From positions 1 to 11,206 of the forward strand of contig JAIRZS010000273.1 in assembly GCA_031267115.1 (NCBI GenBank): 11,206 nucleotides of DNA, written 5' to 3'. Shown piece after piece: positions 7,538 to 11,206 of the stretch. Both the position numbers and the translations under genes were made by a program. This DNA comes from Treponema sp. (GTDB lineage Bacteria > Spirochaetota > Spirochaetia > Treponematales > Breznakiellaceae). Numbering within the stretch: position 1 is the first letter of the stretch; each line of letters starts with the position of its first letter. The notes beneath the pieces are model-generated. The model searched no databases. It saw nothing but the letters and a program-made list of their open reading frames with translations, and was not told the DNA's origin.

Positions 7538-8293
7538 TCAGCCCATGCGCTTGAGCCGGTCAATCGCCACTTCCCCGGCAACGGCAAGGTCCTCGGCGGT
7601 GAAGGCGGAGACCAGGTTGTCGTCGAACAGTATCTGCGCGGACGGGGGGAATTCGTCGTCGCCGGCGTAGAGGATAAGGCTGATAAAAAGGCCGCTCAGA
7701 AATTCGAGGCGGTAGCCGGCGTCGCCCTGGGGCAGTTTTTCCGCCTTAAGGCCCGGCGCGTTTTCGATGATTCTCCTGAAACGGGGGATGTCGTTCCCAA
7801 AACCGCAGGCAAGCCGTTTCAGGCAGCGGCCTTCAAAGTTCCGGTAGTAGACTGGCCCCCAGGGGACCTCGTTGTACGAGAGCCGCTTCCCGTTCCCGCA
7901 GAAATACCGGCCTTCGCACAGATAGCGGAGTATGAGTATGTCGCGGGCGGCCTGTTTGGGATCAAGGCCGGAGGGGCGCGCAGGAACGCTGCTGCCCGTG
8001 GAAGTCCCGGCCCCTCCTGCCCGCGCCCGCGCGCCGGACGCGAAACCGCCCGTAACGGTAGCCGAGGACCAGCTTGCGGCTGCCGCCAAAGACGGCCGGG
8101 CGGCTGCCGCGCGCGGGCAGAGCGCGAAGGCCGGATGCGGCGCAAGGTACTCCGTCCCCATGAGGGTAAGCGAAAAAGCGTTACCGTCAAAGGGGAGGGC
8201 GCAGCGCCCGGCTATTTCGCGCGGGTCAAGGCCCCGGTAAATCTCCAGGTAGTGGGAGAAGGGTATCTCCTCCTTTTGGCCGGGGCGGCTCAT
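7538..8293 (-). CDS. DUF3786 domain protein, partner of the corrinoid activator
   Basis: A 251-residue protein. The C-terminal half matches the DUF3786 pattern as I know it: DILILRYLCEG (118-128), SYNEVPWGPVYYRNFEGR (139-156), GDDEFPPSAQILFD (211-224) and AEDLAVAGEVAIDRL (233-247). The N-terminal 50 residues (HYLEIYRGLDPREIAGR...FSLTLMGTEYL) also fit. Residues about 61-109 are an Ala/Gly/Ser/Arg-rich low-complexity insertion not expected in the family; the frame is intact on both sides. Family function is not established; members often sit beside corrinoid-protein or methyltransferase genes in anaerobes. Its ATG overlaps the activator's stop (ATGA at 8293-8290) and there is no separate ribosome site, so the two are surely co-expressed. 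Cys residues at 126, 132, 157 and 163 are present but no clear metal motif is visible. Confidence 0.8.
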   Translation of the reverse strand: MSRPGQKEEIPFSHYLEIYRGLDPREIAGRCALPFDGNAFSLTLMGTEYLAPHPAFALCPRAAAARPSLAAAASWSSATVTGGFASGARARAGGAGTSTGSSVPARPSGLDPKQAARDILILRYLCEGRYFCGNGKRLSYNEVPWGPVYYRNFEGRCLKRLACGFGNDIPRFRRIIENAPGLKAEKLPQGDAGYRLEFLSGLFISLILYAGDDEFPPSAQILFDDNLVSAFTAEDLAVAGEVAIDRLKRMG

Positions 8294-10347
8294 TCGGCTG
8301 CCTCAAAAAGAGACGCGTCCGTATGGGGGAGGAAACACGCGGCTACAAATTCGTCCATATAGCCGGGATAGGAGGAAAGTTCCAGATAGGTTATCCCGCC
8401 CGCTATGCTGGTTACCATTTCCGCCGCCCTGCGGGAACTCATCATGGCATACGCGCCGAGCATGGAACTGTTGCCGATATAGTGAAACTTTTCAAGCGGC
8501 AGGTTGGGGAACATGCCTATGCGTATCGCCGCGCTCATGTTGATCCCGCTCCCGATGCCCCCGGCGACATACACGTCCTCGATAGCGTCTATCGGATATT
8601 CTACTACGGCAAGCATGGTCCTGATTGCCGAGAAGATAGCGCCCTTCGCCCTGATAAAGTTGTCGATGTCCGTCTCGGTCAGGGCGACTTCCCGGCCCGC
8701 GCCGGTTTCTTCCGCGAACGCGGCTATGTAACGGCCCACGCCGTACTCGTCGTGTTTTATCCGCCGGCCCTCCCGGATAAATTTCCCCCTCGAATTAATG
8801 ATCCCGCAGCGGAAAAGTTCCCCTATCAGATCGATAAGCCCCGAACCGCAAAGCCCCGCAGGCCTTTGGCCGGCCGCGTTTCCGACTACCGTAACATCCG
8901 GCTCCATAGTACCGGCGTCTATCCCGCACGCCTCGATAGCGCCGTCGGTGGCCCGCATACCGCACGAAATATCGCCGCCCTCGAAGGCCGGCCCCGCGGA
9001 GCAGGCGCAGCTAAAGAGGAATTCGGCGCTCCCGAAAACAAGCTCGCCGTTAGTGCCAAGATCAATAAAAAGCGAGGGGGTTTCCTTTTTGAAAATCATC
9101 GAGGAAAAGACCCCGGCGGTAATGTCCCCGCCCACATAGCTTCCGATACTGGGCGCGATAAGGATCTCCGCCTCAGGGTTCACGCTCATGCCGGTATCCC
9201 TGCCCCGCAGGGTCTTACCCTCAAAGAAGGCGGGCACATAGGGTTCCAGCCTCAGGTATTCCGCCGGGACGCCCAGGAAAAGATGGGTCATGGTAGTATT
9301 GGCCGCTACCGCCGCCCGGTAAATCCGGTCCGGGGCGATCCCCGCTTTTTCGCAGAGGCCGAGGATAAGCGGCTCGGTACATTCGCCGGTAACGGCGGCG
9401 CGGAGCCGCTCAAGCCCGCCGGGCCGGGCGCTTTCTATGATGCGGTTGATCACGTCCGCGCCGTAGCGTATCTGCCCGTTGCCCGCCGAGCCGGTACTGA
9501 TCATCTCCCCGGTTTCCAGATCAACGAGGAGCATGGACACCGTGGTAGTACCAATGTCGACAGCCAGCCCGGCAATCCGCGCCGTTCCGGGCCGCCCGCC
9601 GGCCCCCGCCTCTGCCGCCGTGCCCGCTGCCGCCCCGCCCCCGGGCGGGGCCGGGTAGACATTGAGGATCTGGCGTCCGCCGCCGCTTTCCCCGCCCCCG
9701 CGTACCACGCATTCCACGCTGAAACCCGCCTCCCGCAAAACACCCGGCAGCCTGCGCAGCACGTCCAGAGGCACATCGATTCCCGTCTCCGGGACATCAA
9801 GGGCCGCCGCGATTCCCCGGACAAGCCGCTCCCGGTCGGCCATAGCGTCGCCGATTTCGGGCGGGGAAAGGCTCACCCTGACCGCTTCAAGCCCGGGATC
9901 GTTCCCCAGGCCCAGAGCCGCCATCTCTTCGCGGAGAGCGGCAAAGATACGCTGTTCCCGGAAGCCTTCCATGTCCGAGACCTTGATATTTTTTTGGTAA
10001 GCCAGAGCGCCGCGCGATATGCCCACCCTGAGATCGGAGAGGGCGCGGACCGCGCAGGCCATCCTGATACCGCCCGAGTATTCTTCCGGGCCGATAAAAC
10101 GGCCCGGCCCGTCCCCGATCCCGCCCCGGTCGTTTTCCGCGGCGCCCGTTTCGCCCGCCAGAAGCCTTACCCTGCATTTGCCGCAGGTCCCGTTGCCGCC
10201 GCAGGGGGCGTCAATAGCCACGCCGGCCCGCCGCGCCGCGTCAAGCAGCGATTCTCCGGGGAGAGCGTACGCCGCAATTTCCCGGCCCCCCCCGGCCCCT
10301 TCAGCCCCCTCAAGTTCAAAGACAACTTTAAACGTTTTATCCGCCAT
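8290..10347 (-). CDS. [2Fe-2S]/ASKHA corrinoid-activating protein (RACo/RamA-like, DUF4445 family)
   Basis: A 685-residue protein of the family that uses ATP to reductively reactivate Co(II) corrinoid proteins. The N-terminal ferredoxin domain has ligands Cys49, Cys55, Cys58 (PCGGNGTCGKC) and Cys98 (MACAV). A linker/middle region follows to about 250. The ASKHA ATPase domain starts with GLAVDIGTTT (260-269) and continues with RYGADVINRI, FIDLGTNGELVF, CSAGPAFEGG, LCGSGLIDLIGE and VYVAGGIGSGINM near the C-terminus. The linker at about 217-257 is an unusual Gly/Ala-rich run. RACo activates the acetogenic CoFeSP and RamA activates methylamine methyltransferase proteins; which client applies here is not visible, as no corrinoid protein is in the window. 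Start ATG 10347 has AGGGA 7 nt upstream. The downstream DUF3786 gene overlaps by 4 nt. Confidence 0.88.
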   Translation of the reverse strand: MADKTFKVVFELEGAEGAGGGREIAAYALPGESLLDAARRAGVAIDAPCGGNGTCGKCRVRLLAGETGAAENDRGGIGDGPGRFIGPEEYSGGIRMACAVRALSDLRVGISRGALAYQKNIKVSDMEGFREQRIFAALREEMAALGLGNDPGLEAVRVSLSPPEIGDAMADRERLVRGIAAALDVPETGIDVPLDVLRRLPGVLREAGFSVECVVRGGGESGGGRQILNVYPAPPGGGAAAGTAAEAGAGGRPGTARIAGLAVDIGTTTVSMLLVDLETGEMISTGSAGNGQIRYGADVINRIIESARPGGLERLRAAVTGECTEPLILGLCEKAGIAPDRIYRAAVAANTTMTHLFLGVPAEYLRLEPYVPAFFEGKTLRGRDTGMSVNPEAEILIAPSIGSYVGGDITAGVFSSMIFKKETPSLFIDLGTNGELVFGSAEFLFSCACSAGPAFEGGDISCGMRATDGAIEACGIDAGTMEPDVTVVGNAAGQRPAGLCGSGLIDLIGELFRCGIINSRGKFIREGRRIKHDEYGVGRYIAAFAEETGAGREVALTETDIDNFIRAKGAIFSAIRTMLAVVEYPIDAIEDVYVAGGIGSGINMSAAIRIGMFPNLPLEKFHYIGNSSMLGAYAMMSSRRAAEMVTSIAGGITYLELSSYPGYMDEFVAACFLPHTDASLFEAAE

Positions 10348-10459
10348 TTGCGCATCCCTGTTTTGTCAAGCCGGGCAGTTTCAAAATGCCAAACAATGAA
10401 ACAGCGGCCCTGGTTTTTACGCCCCAAAAACCCCGCCGGAATTTTCAGAGCCTGTAACT

Positions 10460-10465
10460 ATTATA
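10460..10465 (-). promoter_or_regulatory. Possible -10 element of the activator gene
   Basis: A perfect TATAAT reads leftward at 10465-10460, which would start transcription near 10453 and give a ~105-nt leader. No good -35 lies at 16-18 nt. A TTGACA close to the ATG (10369-10364) has no -10 partner before the coding region. Confidence 0.25.
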
Positions 10466-10558
10466 AGATTTTTTGGAGTTTTATTCGAGAGGGCCCTGCG
10501 CCTGCCGGCAGTCCAGGCTCCCGGAGATTTCTCTACAGAGTAATCGCAATCATAATAC

Positions 10559-10653
10559 GGGCGCATTTCCGGCGCTCCGCGCCGGAAACCGGGCTATACG
10601 CTTGTATCTTTTTTGCCTCCGGCAAAAAAGGATACCGCTTCTATCCCTTGCGC
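10559..10653 (-). repeat. Dispersed hairpin repeat, copy 2
   Basis: Inverse-orientation copy of 7409-7521. The 64-bp part is 10590-10653 (five mismatches). The variable module here is a different, perfect hairpin: TTTCCGGCGC (10566-10575) TCC GCGCCGGAAA (10579-10588), followed on the minus strand by the shared ATGCGCCC (10566-10559). So the flanks are conserved while the inner GC-rich stem differs in sequence but keeps its palindromic form. Confidence 0.75.
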
Positions 10654-10699
10654 TGCTGTAAAACGGCATCCCTGCCGGCCTGCCTGTGGCAAACTCCGT

Positions 10700-10720
10700 C
10701 TATCCGCCATTGGCGGATAG
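10700..10720. repeat. Perfect 21-bp palindrome
   Basis: CTATCCGCCA (10700-10709), T, TGGCGGATAG (10711-10720). Symmetric arms with a single-base centre are more like a protein-binding site or cruciform than a terminator. No adjacent gene explains it. Confidence 0.7.
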
Positions 10721-10742
10721 CAATGGAAACAGCGGCATCCAT

Positions 10743-10764
10743 ACCCAGGGGTTTGTTCCTGGGT
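10743..10764. repeat. Small hairpin
   Basis: ACCCAGG (10743-10749) and CCTGGGT (10758-10764) around an 8-nt loop, no T-run. Another stem-loop of the repeat-rich stretch. Confidence 0.5.
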
Positions 10765-10862
10765 TCTTCGTAACGGACATTGTTTCGTAAATTATTGGCA
10801 CAAAACCAACCGGGTTTTGGAACGGACTCAACTATATATCATTTTTCGCATCTATGCAAGAT

Positions 10863-10941
10863 TTATTGGAAAGCGCGGGTGTAATACCCAAGAACCCGCT
10901 CACCAGTTCACAGGGGAGCATCAGGTCGAGGTAGTTCATTT
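10863..10941 (-). repeat. Dispersed repeat, copy A (immediately after the PIN gene)
   Basis: Inverse match to 3546-3616, with 34 identical bases at 10863-10896. On the minus strand it opens with an ATG at 10939 that overlaps the toxin gene's stop (ATGA) and gives a 35-codon frame ending at 10832 (MNYLDLMLPCELVSGFLGI...). The frame is not conserved in the other copy, so I treat it as repeat sequence rather than a gene, with low certainty. Confidence 0.7.
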
Positions 10942-11206
10942 CCAATTTTCAGTCAGCAAATTGTCTATTCTATTAAAATGTTGCTGATTATTGGTAACTA
11001 ATATTAGATTACTAACGATAGCCGTTGATCCTATTAAAATATCAAAATCATCTATCAAATTTCCTGATTTTCGTAAATTTGATTTTATTTGTAACTATTC
11101 AGCCGGAATATTTGAAAAAGCAACAAAACCCGGTAATGTATCTTGAAATATAAGGTCCACGGCTTCACTGGCCGTCATCCCTTGTTTAACACAGGTGGAT
11201 ATATAA
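10936..11206 (-). pseudogene. VapC-like PIN-domain toxin, C-terminal part, interrupted by a stop
   Basis: On the minus strand, from the window edge to TGA at 10938-10936, the frame encodes the C-terminal half of a PIN-domain ribonuclease. LRKSGNLIDDFDILIGSTAI, then NLILVTNNQQHFNRI and LLTENWK match the VapC pattern (G..I.D.D.LIA.TA...N..LVT.N..HF.RI..L..ENW), with the conserved acidic residues in DDFD and the N/D of VTNN. The first 36 codons seen (YISTCVKQGMTASEAVDLIF...) are in the same frame, but a TAG at 11097-11095 separates them from the last 52 codons, so the gene appears broken. VapC toxins cleave tRNA or rRNA and are held by a VapB antitoxin, normally encoded just upstream, here outside the window. 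The segment is visibly AT-richer than the neighbouring genes, suggesting transfer. A sequencing error at the TAG is the alternative. Confidence 0.75.

Larger units (their letters stand above)
10348..10935. other. Gene-free stretch upstream of the activator gene, with repeats
   Basis: No credible gene on either strand; a long rightward open frame that enters here is the antisense shadow of the activator gene. It holds the activator's leader (possible TATAAT at 10465-10460 on the minus strand), a 10-bp palindrome CTGCCGGCAG (10502-10511), the second hairpin repeat (10559-10653), a 21-bp palindrome (10700-10720), the hairpins 10743-10764 and 10801-10819 (CAAAACC/GGTTTTG), and the dispersed repeat at 10863-10941. 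I saw no B12-box-like text that would suggest a cobalamin riboswitch. Confidence 0.7.

Noticed and set aside
10348..10470. Cobalamin riboswitch in the activator's leader
   Set aside because: Looked for because the gene acts on corrinoid proteins; no B12-box-like motif and the leader is too short for the usual ~200-nt fold.
8323..10773. An 816-codon rightward open frame opposite the activator gene
   Set aside because: It is the antisense shadow of a clearly recognisable gene in GC-rich DNA, where stops are rare on the opposite strand; its translation is Arg/Pro/Ala/Gly-rich and matches no family I know.

Overview
The window reads as an ordinary chromosomal stretch of a GC-rich spirochaete, most likely a Treponema of the termite-gut/acetogen-related kind. 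This rests on protein style and gene mix: a short ~640-residue topoisomerase IV A subunit, a clostridial/treponemal-type citrate synthase, a RACo-type corrinoid activator with a DUF3786 partner, and many dispersed hairpin repeats. The assignment is an inference from family knowledge, not from a search.

Left part (1-3380): a polar amino-acid ABC importer arranged divergently. A lipoprotein substrate-binding protein, of which only the first 45 codons are present, runs leftward out of the window. Two permeases, the ATPase and an alpha/beta hydrolase run rightward as a tightly overlapping operon. The 129-bp divergent gap holds back-to-back promoter-like sequences. Uptake is the shared job of the first four genes; the hydrolase is translationally tied to them but its substrate is unknown.

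Middle (3381-7091): a cluster of hairpins and a degenerate dispersed repeat, then two leftward genes: parC (DNA decatenation; promoter-like sequence so close to the ATG that the mRNA may be leaderless) and citrate synthase (carbon entry to 2-oxoglutarate/glutamate synthesis), each with its own candidate promoter.

Right part (7092-10470): a ~450-bp intergenic mosaic of repeats and hairpins, then a leftward two-gene unit: a [2Fe-2S]/ASKHA corrinoid-activating protein (RACo/RamA-like) followed, with a 4-nt ATGA overlap, by a DUF3786 protein. Both carry Gly/Ala-rich low-complexity insertions. No corrinoid protein or methyltransferase is visible in the window, so the activator's client is not known.

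Far right (10348-11206): a gene-free repeat-rich stretch and, on the minus strand at the edge, the AT-rich C-terminal part of a VapC-like PIN-domain toxin gene interrupted by an in-frame TAG. The repeats around it match, in opposite orientation, repeats at 3546-3616 and 7409-7521. I see no CRISPR array, phage, complete insertion sequence, tRNA or rRNA. I found no convincing new defence or metabolic system; the most unusual material is the hairpin/repeat landscape, the activator-DUF3786 pair with its low-complexity inserts, and the broken toxin.
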